From an uncultured archaeon A07HR67 (lineage in GTDB: Archaea; Halobacteriota; Halobacteria; Halobacteriales; Haloferacaceae), in NCBI GenBank assembly GCA_000496175.1, contig KI543160.1:48790-94509 (forward strand): a DNA stretch of 45,720 nucleotides, given 5' to 3'. The translations under genes and the position numbers were made by a program. Below are positions 20,745 to 30,751 of the stretch, in pieces. The stretch's first letter is position 1. The number at the start of each line of letters is the position of its first letter. Under the pieces are notes generated by a model. That model was not told where the DNA came from. It searched no databases and was given only the letters and a program-made list of their open reading frames with translations.

Positions 20745-22853
20745 TCACGCGGAGTCGGAACGGTCGTCCGGGTCGCGCTCGTCGGCGGCAGCGGTCGTCA
20801 GCCCGGCGTCGGCCGCCCGGTCGAGCGCGGGCGCCGCGTCGTGGTGGGTGGAGTAGCCGTCGAACCACCGGGCGATCCGCTCGAGTCGGTCGACGATATG
20901 GGCCGGTTCGCCGGACCGAGAAAGCTCGTGGCCCTCGCGCGGGTAGCGCACGAGCCGGGTGTCGACGCCGCGTTTGCGGAGGAGCCGGTGGTATAACTCC
21001 GCCGTACAGATCGGGGTTCGCGTGTCGTCCTCGGCGTGGATCAGAAGCGTCGGCGTGTCGACCGCGGCGGCGTGGCCGGTCGGCGACTGCTCCCACAGCC
21101 ACGCGGGCTCCGCGGAGGGAACGGTGTCGAAGTCGCCTTCGACCAGAACGTACGCTCCGTCGGTCGACCCGTAAAAGCCCGTGAGGTCGTACACCCCGCG
21201 CTGGGCGGCCGCGGCGCGGAACCGGTCGGTCTGGCCGACCGCCCACGCGGTCATGAACCCGCCGAAGGAGCCGCCGGTGACGAAGACGTTCGCGTCGTCG
21301 ATCGGATATGTGTCGGCGGCCGCGTCGACGCCGGCTGTCACGTCCGCGAGTGTCACGGCGCCCCAGTCGCGGTCGATCGCTCGGCGGAACGCCTCGCCGT
21401 ATCCCGCGGAGCCGCGGGGGTTCGACCAGAAGACGACGTACCCCCGCGCGGCGAGCGTCTGAAACTCGTGCCACATCGTGCCGGCGGTCGACCACATGGC
21501 GTGTGGGCCGCCGTGGATCTCGACCACGAGCGGGTAGGACCGTCCGGCGTCGGGATCGAATCCCGGCGGCGTGAGAACCCAGCCCTGTATCTCGGTCCCG
21601 TCGGACTCGAAGCGGAGTTCTTCGGGCATGCCGACGTGGCGGTCGGCGAGGAGGGTCGCGTTCAGTTCGGTCAGCCGCGTCGTCTCGCCGCGGCCGGCGT
21701 CGTACGAGAACACGTCGCCGGGATGGTCCCACTCGCTGCGCGCGAGCGCGACGGTCACCTCGTCGGGTCCGGCGCCCGACTCGCCGCCGACGGTCGCTCC
21801 CGAGACGGTCCCGTCTCGAAAGAGGCGTTCGGGCTCGGGGTCGTCGTCGGCCGTGACGTGCCACAACGCGGTCTCGCCCTCGTCTGGCGTCGTGAAGTAG
21901 AGCGTCTCGTCGTCGGGACCCCACTGTGGAGAGGCGCCGTCGCCGACTCCCCGGTCGAGGTCGGCGGTGAGTGAGGTCACCGTCCCGGTCGCGCGGTCGA
22001 AGAGGTGGAGGTCGGTCTGGCGGAGCGACAATCGGTCGGGGTCGGTGTGGGTAACGGCGATCCGGCCGTCGGCGGTGGCCGCGAGCGACGCTCCCCAGTC
22101 GGTGGTGGTGTGGATGTGATCTGTCGTGGCGGTCACGAAGTCGTGAGCGTGGATCGCGACCTCCGGAGAATCGTCGGGGTCCGCGCCGACCGACTCGGTG
22201 TAGTACAGCGTGTCGGCGTCGCCCCACGTCGGCGCGTCGAAGTCGGCGTCGGCGTCCGGGTCGGTGACCCGCTCGACGGCCGGCTCGTCGGCGCGACCGC
22301 CGTCCGCGACCGCGTCGACGACGTAGATTCCGGGGCGCCGCCCGTCGAAGTACTCCTGGCCCGAGCGGAACACCGTCCGGTCGATCACCCGCGGGTCGGG
22401 ATGGTCGGCCGGCTCGTGGTCCGCGGGAACCGACAGGTCGCGGTCGGCCGCGCGGTCGGCGGGCGTCGCCGACTGGACGAACGCGATCCGGTCGCCGTCG
22501 GGCGACCACGCTATCTCGGAGACGTCGCCGACGACGCCGGTGAGCCGACGGGCCTCCCCGCCGTCGACCGGGAGGACCCACAGCTGCCGGCGGTCGTCGG
22601 CGCGTCCGCGGGTGGTGGTGAACGCGATCCGGTCGCCGGAGGGACTCCAACGGGGCTCCGCGTCGGTTCCGTCGGCGAGGGTGAGCCGGCGAGGGTCGCC
22701 GCCGGCGGCGTTGACGAGAAACACCGTCGACGCGTACTCCTCGTCGCCGTCGGGGTGTCGTCGGAGGAAGGCGACCCGGCTCCCGTCCGGAGCGATCCGC
22801 GGGTCGGCCGGCGTTGTGATGTCGTGGTACGTCGCGGCCGTGAGAGGCTGCAT
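20745..22853 (-). CDS. S9 family prolyl oligopeptidase / acylaminoacyl-peptidase
   Basis: 702 aa; WD40-like propeller and catalytic GGSFGGFM. Confidence 0.92.
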   Translation of the reverse strand: MQPLTAATYHDITTPADPRIAPDGSRVAFLRRHPDGDEEYASTVFLVNAAGGDPRRLTLADGTDAEPRWSPSGDRIAFTTTRGRADDRRQLWVLPVDGGEARRLTGVVGDVSEIAWSPDGDRIAFVQSATPADRAADRDLSVPADHEPADHPDPRVIDRTVFRSGQEYFDGRRPGIYVVDAVADGGRADEPAVERVTDPDADADFDAPTWGDADTLYYTESVGADPDDSPEVAIHAHDFVTATTDHIHTTTDWGASLAATADGRIAVTHTDPDRLSLRQTDLHLFDRATGTVTSLTADLDRGVGDGASPQWGPDDETLYFTTPDEGETALWHVTADDDPEPERLFRDGTVSGATVGGESGAGPDEVTVALARSEWDHPGDVFSYDAGRGETTRLTELNATLLADRHVGMPEELRFESDGTEIQGWVLTPPGFDPDAGRSYPLVVEIHGGPHAMWSTAGTMWHEFQTLAARGYVVFWSNPRGSAGYGEAFRRAIDRDWGAVTLADVTAGVDAAADTYPIDDANVFVTGGSFGGFMTAWAVGQTDRFRAAAAQRGVYDLTGFYGSTDGAYVLVEGDFDTVPSAEPAWLWEQSPTGHAAAVDTPTLLIHAEDDTRTPICTAELYHRLLRKRGVDTRLVRYPREGHELSRSGEPAHIVDRLERIARWFDGYSTHHDAAPALDRAADAGLTTAAADERDPDDRSDSA

Positions 22854-22904
22854 GGGCGTCAGACGACCCGTTCGGACAAAAATCGTCGGGAGAACGGCGC
22901 CGCG

Positions 22905-23504
22905 CTACTCGGCGGCGTCCCCGTTGTCGACCGCCAGCGAGACGCCGTCCGTGCCGACGGTCGCGCCGGCGGCACACACCGGGTGTTCGAAGTCGGCCGC
23001 GAGCACCTCGCTCGCGGCGGCTTCGGCGTCGGTCGCCGAGAGGTCGTACGGCTCCGGAGCGTCTTTCTCGTAGGTCGCCACGAGCGTCGGCGCGTCGACG
23101 CGCTCGACGAGCAGCGCGTCACGGCGGACGACGCCGACCACCGCCTCGTCGTTGCTCACGACGCCCGCGACCCGCGGGGTATCGTAGTCGTCCTTCTCGA
23201 AGTCGAGCGCGAGCAGCGCCGTCGCCAGCGCGTCGCGGGCGGGGTAGCCGCGCGCCGTTTTTTCGGCGATTGGGTCGACGTGCGAGCCGTTGCCGAGAAC
23301 CGCCAGCGGCTCGGCCGTCGGCGTCTCGACCGGCCGCACGCAGTTGTACGAGACGTACGGGTTGTCGGTGGGCGGGGCGTCGGGCGTCGGTCCGACGGTC
23401 AGCGTTCCGTCGCGGTCGAGCACCTGTCGGTCGGGAAACGAGCGCGAGGAGACGCGATACGCGCCGATGCCGGGGCCGACGACGACGAAGCGTCCGATGT
23501 ACAT
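22905..23504 (-). CDS. purO: IMP cyclohydrolase, archaeal type
   Basis: [38 protein letters not shown]. Confidence 0.9.
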   Translation of the reverse strand: MYIGRFVVVGPGIGAYRVSSRSFPDRQVLDRDGTLTVGPTPDAPPTDNPYVSYNCVRPVETPTAEPLAVLGNGSHVDPIAEKTARGYPARDALATALLALDFEKDDYDTPRVAGVVSNDEAVVGVVRRDALLVERVDAPTLVATYEKDAPEPYDLSATDAEAAASEVLAADFEHPVCAAGATVGTDGVSLAVDNGDAAE

Positions 23505-23659
23505 GGGAGACGATGCGGATGCGGCGGGGTAAAACACGTCGATCCGCGTCCAGCCAAACCGTCAGGGGACGGACGGCGTGACGAGGAGTGCGAACCGATG
23601 ACAGAGCGCGCGCGACGCGCAACGCTTACGTATGCGGGTAAAATACGAATAGTGCGCAC

Positions 23660-23732
23660 AGTCCATTGGGGTAGTGGCCAATCCTGAAGCCTTCTGGGGG
23701 CTTCGACCCTGGTTCGAATCCAGGATGGACTA
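23660..23732 (+). tRNA. tRNA-Gln (anticodon CTG)
   Basis: Acceptor AGTCCAT/ATGGACT; anticodon arm AAGCC-TTCTGGG-GGCTT; T arm CCTGG-TTCGAAT-CCAGG. Confidence 0.92.
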
Positions 23733-23940
23733 TTCTTCCCGGTCTCGACGGCGTCTGAGCCGGAACGCGCCTCCACGATCCCGCTCGTGAGACGGCCCCG
23801 CTCGGGACGAACGGGCGTCTGAATCCGGTCTGTCCTGCTCAGGGGTGCGTTTCAACTGGAACAAAACCCAGTCACCATCCGCCGATTTCCACCGGAAACG
23901 AGGGGGTATGTGACGGCGTGACGAGACGCCGGGCGGCGGC

Positions 23941-24522
23941 TCACTTTTCCACGTCGAGCAGGGCGACGCGTTCGCGAACGACGGCGGGGAGGCCGCCGGC
24001 GGTCGCGTCGAGTTCCCGATCGGTGATGTCGTAGTAGTCGCGAACCGCCCGCTCGTCGGGGTCGCCGAGCGTGGCTCCCGGCGAGAGGAGCCGTTCGACG
24101 GCGGCGACGGCCGCCTCCAGATCTGCCGGCTCGCGGTCGGCATCGGAGACGTCGCCGAAGTCGGCGACGACGACGGCCGCCGGCTGCTCGCCCGGCGACA
24201 CACCGAGTTCGAGCGCGCGGTCGATCTGTCGGCGGCCCGCGGCGTACACCAACACCTCGACGGCGGGGTCGCGGGCGACCGCCTCTCCGCGGGCGATCGC
24301 CCGGGCGGCGAGCCGCGTCGCGAGCCGAAGGTGGGCGGCGTCGACGACGCAGTCTGCGTCGAACGCCTGGACGACCGCGCCGGTCGCCTCGGCGATCGAA
24401 TCGACCGCCGCGAGAAACTCGTCGAGGTCGCCGACGGTGAGACGGCCCTCCACGATGCGGGTCGCCGGCCGCGGGTCGACGGCTTCGGCGCCCGGCTGGT
24501 CGGGCGACGGAGCGTCGGTCAC
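23941..24522 (-). CDS. cgi121: KEOPS complex subunit Cgi121
   Basis: Cgi121/TPRKB-like 193 aa ([47 protein letters not shown]); GTG start overlaps hel308 stop. Confidence 0.85.
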   Translation of the reverse strand: MTDAPSPDQPGAEAVDPRPATRIVEGRLTVGDLDEFLAAVDSIAEATGAVVQAFDADCVVDAAHLRLATRLAARAIARGEAVARDPAVEVLVYAAGRRQIDRALELGVSPGEQPAAVVVADFGDVSDADREPADLEAAVAAVERLLSPGATLGDPDERAVRDYYDITDRELDATAGGLPAVVRERVALLDVEK

Positions 24523-26927
24523 CCGAAATCACCGAGGCTAGCCTGGCCGTCGCCGTCGTCGCTGCCGGCGGTCGCCGCCGCGGAGGCGGAGGGATCGGCG
24601 TCGACGCCGTCCATCGAGGGGTCCTCGCGGCCGGCGTGTTCGAGGATCCGCTCGGCGGTCCGTTCGCGGCCTCGGAGCGCGCCGAGCACCACGGCCTTGT
24701 CGGCCTCCCGCAGGTCGGCGCGGGTCTCGATGCCGGCCTCGTACAGCCGGCGCGCGCGTTTTCGGCCGACGTTCCGGACGCCGGCGAGGTCGAGCAGCTG
24801 CTCGCGGACGCCGTACTCCACCCGCTTGCGGGCCCGCCGGACCGCGAGCACCGCGTCGCCGTCGATCCCGTCGACGTCGCGCGCCAGCGTCTCGGCCGCA
24901 CGAAGCAGCCATTCTGCGGTCTCGACCTTTCCGCGGATGTCGCCGGGGCCGACGCCGTAGCGCTCGGTGATCCGGTCCTCGTCGACCTCGTCGGCCCAGT
25001 CTTCGAGCAGGCGTCCGGTTTTGAGCGCCGCCAGCCAGTCTTCGAACCTGACGTCCTCGTACTCGGAGGGGACGTCCCCGAGGAACTCGGATTCCCGCTC
25101 GTAACAGAGCTCGGTGTACGTCTCGCGGTCGCCAGATCTGAGGTAGAGCTCGTACATGTCCGGCGTCCGGCTCACCAGGTGATACAATCCGAGCGGGCTG
25201 AGCACCGGACCCGCGTCGGCCGGGGCGTCGGAGTCGTCTCCGGTCTCCACCGGGCTGTACGTGCCGAATCCGGGCTCGTCGGGGTCGTCGTCCGGGGCCG
25301 AGCGCTCGTACGCGCCGGCGGCGTGGCCGGCGGGCGAACACGCGTCTTCGAGCCCGCCGATCAGTTCGGCCGCGCTCATCGGGTCGAGGTAGAGCCGCGA
25401 GACGGTGTGACCGATGCCGGTCGCCGAGAGCCGCTCGCTGCCGCCGTCGCGGTCGCGTTCGACGAAGCCGTTGGCCACGAGGTACTCGAGAACCGTGTCC
25501 GTGACCGCCGCCAGCCGCCCCTCGTCGTCGGTTTGGGTGGCGTACAGGGTGTTGTCGAGAAACGCGAGGAGGCCGTCGCGGGTGGCCGCGAAGCCGGACG
25601 CGACCGTCGCGAGCACGTGGGTCCGCAGCGCCGGCTCGGCGGCGAGTTTGGACTGGACGGGCTCGGCGTCCGCCCAGACGTAGCGGTCGAACAGCTCCTC
25701 CATCGTGTCGGCGTCGCTCGCGAGCAACACCGCCTCGCCGTACGGGTCGAGCCCGGGTCGGCCCGCCCGCCCACACATCTGGTGGACCTCCAAGACGTCG
25801 AGGGGTTTCATCCCGCCGAACTCGCCGTCGTACCGCCGCCAGTCGCGGACGATCACCCGGCGGGCCGGGGTGTTGACGCCGGCCGCGAGCGTCGGCGTCG
25901 CGGAGACGACCTTGATCAGCCGGTCGCGAAACGCGTCTTCGATCAGGCTGCGGTGGTCGTTCGCCAGCCCCGCGTGGTGAAACGCGGCCCCTTGTTCGAC
26001 CGCCTCGGCGAGGTCTTTGGCGGTGTCCGTGTCGGAGGCGTTTCGAATCTCCGCGGCGAGTTCGCGGAGCCGGTCGCGCTCGTCGGTCGTGAGCCGCGGC
26101 GCGGTGACGTCGGCGAGCGCCCGGGCCGACGACTCGGCGTTGCGCCGGGAGTTGACGAAGACGAGCGACGAGCCGCCCTGGCCCCCTTCTTCCGTGTCGA
26201 GCGCGTCGGCGACGAGCCGGGCGGTCTGGTCTTCGCCGCGGTCGACGGGCACCTCCCGCTGGCGTCCGTCGTCGAAGTTGATCGCGTTTCCGAAGTGGAC
26301 GCCGGTCCGGAGGTCGATCGGCCGCCAGTCTGACTCGACGAGTTCGGCGTCGAGCCAGTCGGCGATGACGTCGGCGTTGCCGACGGTCGCCGACAACGCC
26401 ACGGTCTGGAGGTCGGGGTTGACCTTGCGGAGCTTCGCGAGCGTGACCTCCAGCGTCGGGCCGCGGCTCGCGTCGTCGACGAGGTGTACCTCGTCGCTCA
26501 CGACACAGGCGAGGTCGTCGATCCACGGCGCGCCGTTGCGGATGAGCGAGTCGACCTTCTCGCTCGTGGCGACGACGATGTCACGGGTGGCGAGCCACTC
26601 GCCGTCGGAGTCGTAGTTGCCCGTCGAGACGCCGACGGTGACGCCGTGGTCCGTCCAGCGTTCGAACTCGGCCTTCTTTTCGCTGGCGAGCGCGCGCAGC
26701 GGGACGATGTACAACGCCGTGCCGCCGCGCTCGATGGCCGACAACATGGCGAGTTCGGCGATCAGCGTCTTGCCCGAGGCGGTCGGGACGGCCGCCACGA
26801 GGCTGTCGCCGTCGAGGACGCCCGCCTCGACGGCCGCCTCCTGTGGGGGGTACAGCTCGGCGATGCCCTCCGCTTCGAGCGTCTCGCCGACGCCCGCAGG
26901 GAGTCCGGAGAGGGCAGTCGGTCGCAT
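24519..26927 (-). CDS. hel308: ATP-dependent DNA helicase Hel308
   Basis: [39 protein letters not shown]; 802 aa. Confidence 0.95.
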   Translation of the reverse strand: MRPTALSGLPAGVGETLEAEGIAELYPPQEAAVEAGVLDGDSLVAAVPTASGKTLIAELAMLSAIERGGTALYIVPLRALASEKKAEFERWTDHGVTVGVSTGNYDSDGEWLATRDIVVATSEKVDSLIRNGAPWIDDLACVVSDEVHLVDDASRGPTLEVTLAKLRKVNPDLQTVALSATVGNADVIADWLDAELVESDWRPIDLRTGVHFGNAINFDDGRQREVPVDRGEDQTARLVADALDTEEGGQGGSSLVFVNSRRNAESSARALADVTAPRLTTDERDRLRELAAEIRNASDTDTAKDLAEAVEQGAAFHHAGLANDHRSLIEDAFRDRLIKVVSATPTLAAGVNTPARRVIVRDWRRYDGEFGGMKPLDVLEVHQMCGRAGRPGLDPYGEAVLLASDADTMEELFDRYVWADAEPVQSKLAAEPALRTHVLATVASGFAATRDGLLAFLDNTLYATQTDDEGRLAAVTDTVLEYLVANGFVERDRDGGSERLSATGIGHTVSRLYLDPMSAAELIGGLEDACSPAGHAAGAYERSAPDDDPDEPGFGTYSPVETGDDSDAPADAGPVLSPLGLYHLVSRTPDMYELYLRSGDRETYTELCYERESEFLGDVPSEYEDVRFEDWLAALKTGRLLEDWADEVDEDRITERYGVGPGDIRGKVETAEWLLRAAETLARDVDGIDGDAVLAVRRARKRVEYGVREQLLDLAGVRNVGRKRARRLYEAGIETRADLREADKAVVLGALRGRERTAERILEHAGREDPSMDGVDADPSASAAATAGSDDGDGQASLGDFG

Positions 26928-27030
26928 TGACTATCGTTGGTCCCCCAGGCGATTTAAACCGTCGGACCGGCACCGAAGAAGCGAGGCGACGAGCGGCCGG
27001 CGGGAGACGCGCGAGACGAGGGACGCGCGT

Positions 27031-27285
27031 TTACACCGTCTCGTCGAGGTCGTGGTCGGCGGCCATCCGCGACGCCTCGGCCGCGAACCGCTCGAGTTTG
27101 TCGGCGGGCGTCTCGCCGAGGGCAGTCTCGTCGACGTCGCGACCGGCGGTGACCCCGCCGCCCATCACCAGCCGGCGTTCGGCCAGTTCTTTCGTGTGAA
27201 CGCGCTCGCCGTCCTCGGTCGCGTACGTCAGCCGGACGAGCCCCTTCGAGTCGAACCGTCGGTCGACGAGCCAGACGCGAACCAT
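27031..27285 (-). CDS. Small conserved haloarchaeal protein
   Basis: MVRVWLVDRRFDSKGLVRLTYATEDGERVHTKELAERRL. Confidence 0.6.
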   Translation of the reverse strand: MVRVWLVDRRFDSKGLVRLTYATEDGERVHTKELAERRLVMGGGVTAGRDVDETALGETPADKLERFAAEASRMAADHDLDETV

Positions 27286-27384
27286 GTGGCGATCCGTCCG
27301 GGCGTCGGGCAATGAAACCACCGGCAGCGGCCGCACGACGCCCCCCGTCGCCACCGCTTTGTACCCGCTCGCCGTACGTGCGAT

Positions 27385-27627
27385 ATGCGCGTCGAGTTCG
27401 ACCGCGACACCTGTATCGGGATGTACCAGTGCGTCGCCGAGTGGGACGCCTTCGAAAAGAACCTGAACGACGGGAAAGCCGACCTTGCCGACAGCGAGGA
27501 GACCGACGACGACCTGTTCGTCGTCGAGGTGCCCGACGGCGAGGAGCTGGACGCCAAGTTCGCGGCGCGTGCCTGTCCCGTCGACGCCATCGAGGTGTAC
27601 GACGACGACGGCGAGCAGGTGGTGTGA
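27385..27627 (+). CDS. Ferredoxin with three Cys ligands (CxxMxxC...CP)
   Basis: MRVEFDRDTCIGMYQCVAEWDAF...AARACPVDAIEVYDDDGE. Confidence 0.85.
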   Translation: MRVEFDRDTCIGMYQCVAEWDAFEKNLNDGKADLADSEETDDDLFVVEVPDGEELDAKFAARACPVDAIEVYDDDGEQVV

Positions 27628-27661
27628 ACCCGAGAAACGACGGCCGCGTCCGGAACGCCGG

Positions 27662-28642
27662 CTACAACTGCTCGGCGAGGTCCTCGGCGAAGTAGGTGAT
27701 GATCAGGTCGGCGCCCGCGCGTTTCACCGACAACAACGACTCCAGCGCGGTCGCCTCCAAGTCGAGCCATCCCTTCTCGGCGGCCGCGTGTAACATGGCG
27801 TACTCGCCGGAGACGTTGTACGCGGCGATCGGCCGGTCGAACTCCCGGCGGAGGTCGGCGACGACGTCGAGGTACGGCAGCGCCGGTTTCACCATCAACA
27901 CGTCCGCGCCCTCCTCGGCGTCGATCCGGGCTTCTCGAAGCGCCTCCCGACGGTTCGCGGGGTCCATCTGGTAGTGGCGGCGGTCGCCGAAGGCCGGCGC
28001 GCCGTCGGCGGCGTCGCGAAACGGGCCGTAGAAGGCGGACTCGTACTTCACGGCGTAGCTCAACACCGCCACGTCTTCGTGGCCGGCGTCGTCGAGCGCC
28101 TCGCGAATCGCCCCCACCTGTCCGTCCGTCATCGCGGAAGGCGCGACCATCTCCGCGCCGGCGTCGGCCTGTGAAACCGCCGTCGCCGCCAGCAGCTCCA
28201 GCGTCTCGTCGTTCCGAACGGTGAAGGTCGGGTCCGTCTCGGCGTCGTCTTCGATCACGCCGCAGTGGCCGTGGTCGGTGTACTCACACAGACAAACGTC
28301 GCCGATCACGTACGCGTCGGTGTCGGCCGCGATCTGCCGGATCGCCCGCTGGACGACCCCGTCGTCGGCGTACGCGCGGGTGCCTTTCGCGTCCTTCGAC
28401 TCCGGAACGCCGAAGAGGATCACGGCCTCGACGCCCGTCTCGCGGATCTCCTCGACCCGGGCGGCCGCCTCGCTCACGGGAACGCGTTCGTGACCCGGCA
28501 TCGATTCGATCGGAACGCGCTCGTCCGTCGTCGCGTCGACGAAGACGGGCGCGACGAGGTCGGACGCCGACACCGACGACTCGCCGACGAGCGGCCGAAT
28601 CCCGTCGGTTCTGAGCCGACGCGGTCGGTCGGTGGGGTACAT
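27662..28642 (-). CDS. hemB: Delta-aminolevulinic acid dehydratase (porphobilinogen synthase)
   Basis: GDVCLCEYTDHGHCG, MVKPALPYLD, YNVSGEYAM. Confidence 0.97.
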   Translation of the reverse strand: MYPTDRPRRLRTDGIRPLVGESSVSASDLVAPVFVDATTDERVPIESMPGHERVPVSEAAARVEEIRETGVEAVILFGVPESKDAKGTRAYADDGVVQRAIRQIAADTDAYVIGDVCLCEYTDHGHCGVIEDDAETDPTFTVRNDETLELLAATAVSQADAGAEMVAPSAMTDGQVGAIREALDDAGHEDVAVLSYAVKYESAFYGPFRDAADGAPAFGDRRHYQMDPANRREALREARIDAEEGADVLMVKPALPYLDVVADLRREFDRPIAAYNVSGEYAMLHAAAEKGWLDLEATALESLLSVKRAGADLIITYFAEDLAEQL

Positions 28643-28698
28643 ACAGAACCGTTGGTCCCGAGCCGTCTTTTATAATTCGTTCCGGAGAGGCGAGCCGG

Positions 28699-28863
28699 TC
28701 ACTCCGTGGATTCGACGTCGAGTCGGTCACGGAGCGCTCGGAGTCCGTCGTCGTCCGCCAACTCCTCGACGCGCTCGCGGAAGTGGTCCCCACAGAGCCC
28801 CACGACGACGCCGGCCTGTTCGGCCTCGTAGGCCGCCTCACGGTCGCAGTAGTGACACCGCAT
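28699..28863 (-). CDS. Small zinc-finger-like protein (DUF6757-like)
   Basis: MRCHYCDREAAYEAEQAGVVVGLCGDHFRERVEEL. Confidence 0.65.
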   Translation of the reverse strand: MRCHYCDREAAYEAEQAGVVVGLCGDHFRERVEELADDDGLRALRDRLDVESTE

Positions 28864-28948
28864 ACACGTCAGTGGGTCGCGCCGGGAGTTAACGCTGTTC
28901 CTCGGCCCGAAGAGGAGGTCGGCCGAGGCCGTGGGCCGATGCCGCGCG

Positions 28949-29797
28949 TCACGACGGGTCCAGCAGTCGCTCACGGACCGGCGCGAACGCGGCCGCGGTC
29001 AGCCCGGCCGCGCCGAGGGTTCGGTCGTGGGCGTCGCTGCCGCCGGTCGCGAGCAGGTTCGCGGCGTCGACGACCCGGTCGAGACGGTCGACGTCGACCG
29101 GACGGCCGTAGGGGTAGAAGCGCTCGACCGCGTCTAACTCGCGGGCAATATCGAGGGCCGCGTCCACGTCGTCGTAGCGGAACGGGTGGGCGAGCCCGAC
29201 GAGCGCGGATGCCTCTCGGAGCAGTTCGACGCCGCGGTCGAGGTCGGTCACGTCGCGAGCGACGTAACACGGCCCGTCGTGCCCGATGAGTTCGTCGAAG
29301 GCGGCGGCGTAGTCGTACGGCGCGGGTGAGTCGTCGATCGCGCGGGCGATGTGGGGGCGACCGAGTCCAGGGCGGGGCTCGACGCCGAGGTCGACCTCAA
29401 GCCGGTCCTCGACGCGGCGGCAGATCGCCGCGCCGCGCTCGCGACGGTCCGCCTGAAGCCGTTCGATCTCGGCGTCGAGCGCGTCGGTGTGTTCCACGGC
29501 GTAGCCGAGCAGATCGAGCCGGCCGTGGTCGGCCTCGACCCGGAGTTCGATCCCGCGGACGATCCGCACCCCGTCGCGGACGACGACCGGCGCGTCGAGA
29601 CCGGGATGGATCCGGTCGTGGTCGGTGACGGCGACCCAGTCGACCCCGGCCTCGCGGGCGGCGGCCGGAACCTCGTCGAGCCGCAGGGTCCCGTCGGAGA
29701 CGGTCGTGTGTGTGTGAAGGTCCGCGACGACCCGGTCGGCCGGCGAATCGGTCGAGTCGTCGGCGACCGCGCCGCGGATGGAGTCGTCGGCGGCCAT
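28949..29797 (-). CDS. PHP-domain metal-dependent phosphoesterase
   Basis: ADLHTHTTVSDGTL, AVTDHDRIHPG, GIELRVEADHGRLDLLGY, SDAHDRTLG. Confidence 0.9.
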   Translation of the reverse strand: MAADDSIRGAVADDSTDSPADRVVADLHTHTTVSDGTLRLDEVPAAAREAGVDWVAVTDHDRIHPGLDAPVVVRDGVRIVRGIELRVEADHGRLDLLGYAVEHTDALDAEIERLQADRRERGAAICRRVEDRLEVDLGVEPRPGLGRPHIARAIDDSPAPYDYAAAFDELIGHDGPCYVARDVTDLDRGVELLREASALVGLAHPFRYDDVDAALDIARELDAVERFYPYGRPVDVDRLDRVVDAANLLATGGSDAHDRTLGAAGLTAAAFAPVRERLLDPS

Positions 29798-29907
29798 ACC
29801 GATCCTTCGGGAGGGGCCCACTAAGGATCGGCGGTGTCGGTCCGCGTAGTATTAGGACGTATAAGGAGTATCGTCCGATCAAGGTTATACATGGACAATC
29901 ATTAAGA

Positions 29908-30216
29908 ATGGGCAGAGAATTCTACCTATCGATGCGTTTGAACAGCGTCGACGACCGGATCGAGCGGCACCAGTACCCGACGACCTCGGAGGAACTCATC
30001 GCGGCTCACGGAAACGCGACCGTAGAACTCGCCGACGGGTCCGAACGGGTAGGCGACGTGCTCGAACGGTTCGGTGAACAGACGTTCGACGCGCCACAAG
30101 AGGTCTTCGACACCCTGCGGGCCGGGGTCTGTCACCGGGGTGTCGGGCGGCGGTTCTACTCGGACCGCGACCCGGGAACGTGCGGAGAAAACGGCCCACA
30201 ACCGGTCTCGTTCTGA
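29908..30216 (+). CDS. Conserved haloarchaeal protein (DUF5789/DUF2795-like)
   Basis: MGREFYLSMRLNSVDDRIERHQYPTTSEELIAAHGNATVELADGSERVGDVLERF. Confidence 0.65.
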   Translation: MGREFYLSMRLNSVDDRIERHQYPTTSEELIAAHGNATVELADGSERVGDVLERFGEQTFDAPQEVFDTLRAGVCHRGVGRRFYSDRDPGTCGENGPQPVSF

Positions 30217-30223
30217 GCCGACA

Positions 30224-30237
30224 GGCCGGCCTTTTTT
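30224..30237 (+). terminator. Putative terminator after the DUF5789-like gene
   Basis: GGCCGGCC followed by T6, just after the stop codon. Confidence 0.5.
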
Positions 30238-30248
30238 GACCGTCGTGT

Positions 30249-30642
30249 CGGAGCGTGTGATCCTGGCCGAGCCCGAAGTATCGCCACATGGCGGGTGTAC
30301 GACCCTCCCGCGACACGCTGGCTGTGTGGACGCGTTGATACCCGGCTACTCGACGCAGTTCCCACGCCGGGGCAGACGCTCACCAAGTCGGCCGGGGATA
30401 TCGGGCAGGGCTCCGTCCCGCGTCAGCGTCTATGGCGGTTCCGAGAGGAGGCCTGTTGTGTGACGCGTGTGCGATCAGCAACTCGAAAACGAGTGACACG
30501 TCCGGCTGCCGTCGGGTTGGCGGTTTCGGCGCGGCCAAGTGGGTTCCCGGCCCGAGGGTGGCTTACAACGGCCATACTGCCGTGGACGCCCTGTGGCTTA
30601 CCGAACGCCGATGGTAAGCGTACAGGTCGCTCTGCCGCTCCG
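30249..30642. ncRNA. Candidate structured non-coding RNA of unknown class; strand not determined
   Basis: Intergenic; complementary ends CGGAGCG/CGCTCCG plus several short perfect hairpins; no convincing protein. Confidence 0.35.
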
Positions 30643-30751
30643 TTCTAGAAGCATAGAACGTGTCGCGACTCGGTCGAGGCGTTCGGTGACGCGCTCGTCG
30701 GTGGGTGTCCGGGCAGTCTGGCCGGCCGAGCGGGTCCGGTCCGCCCGACAC

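Noticed and set aside
23849-23872. GTTTCAACTGGAACAAAACCCAGT resembles the edge of a CRISPR repeat
   Set aside because: Only one copy seen; no regularly spaced repeats and no cas genes in the window
29891-29905. Mini-ORF ATGGACAATCATTAA just upstream of the 29908 gene
   Set aside because: It sits where the TATA/initiation region would be and haloarchaeal genes are often leaderless, so it is probably not transcribed
30217-30751. RNase P RNA or SRP 7S RNA in the large intergenic gap
   Set aside because: Neither the RNase P GGAAAGUCC-type core nor the SRP helix 8 GGAAG...AGCAG motif was found on either strand
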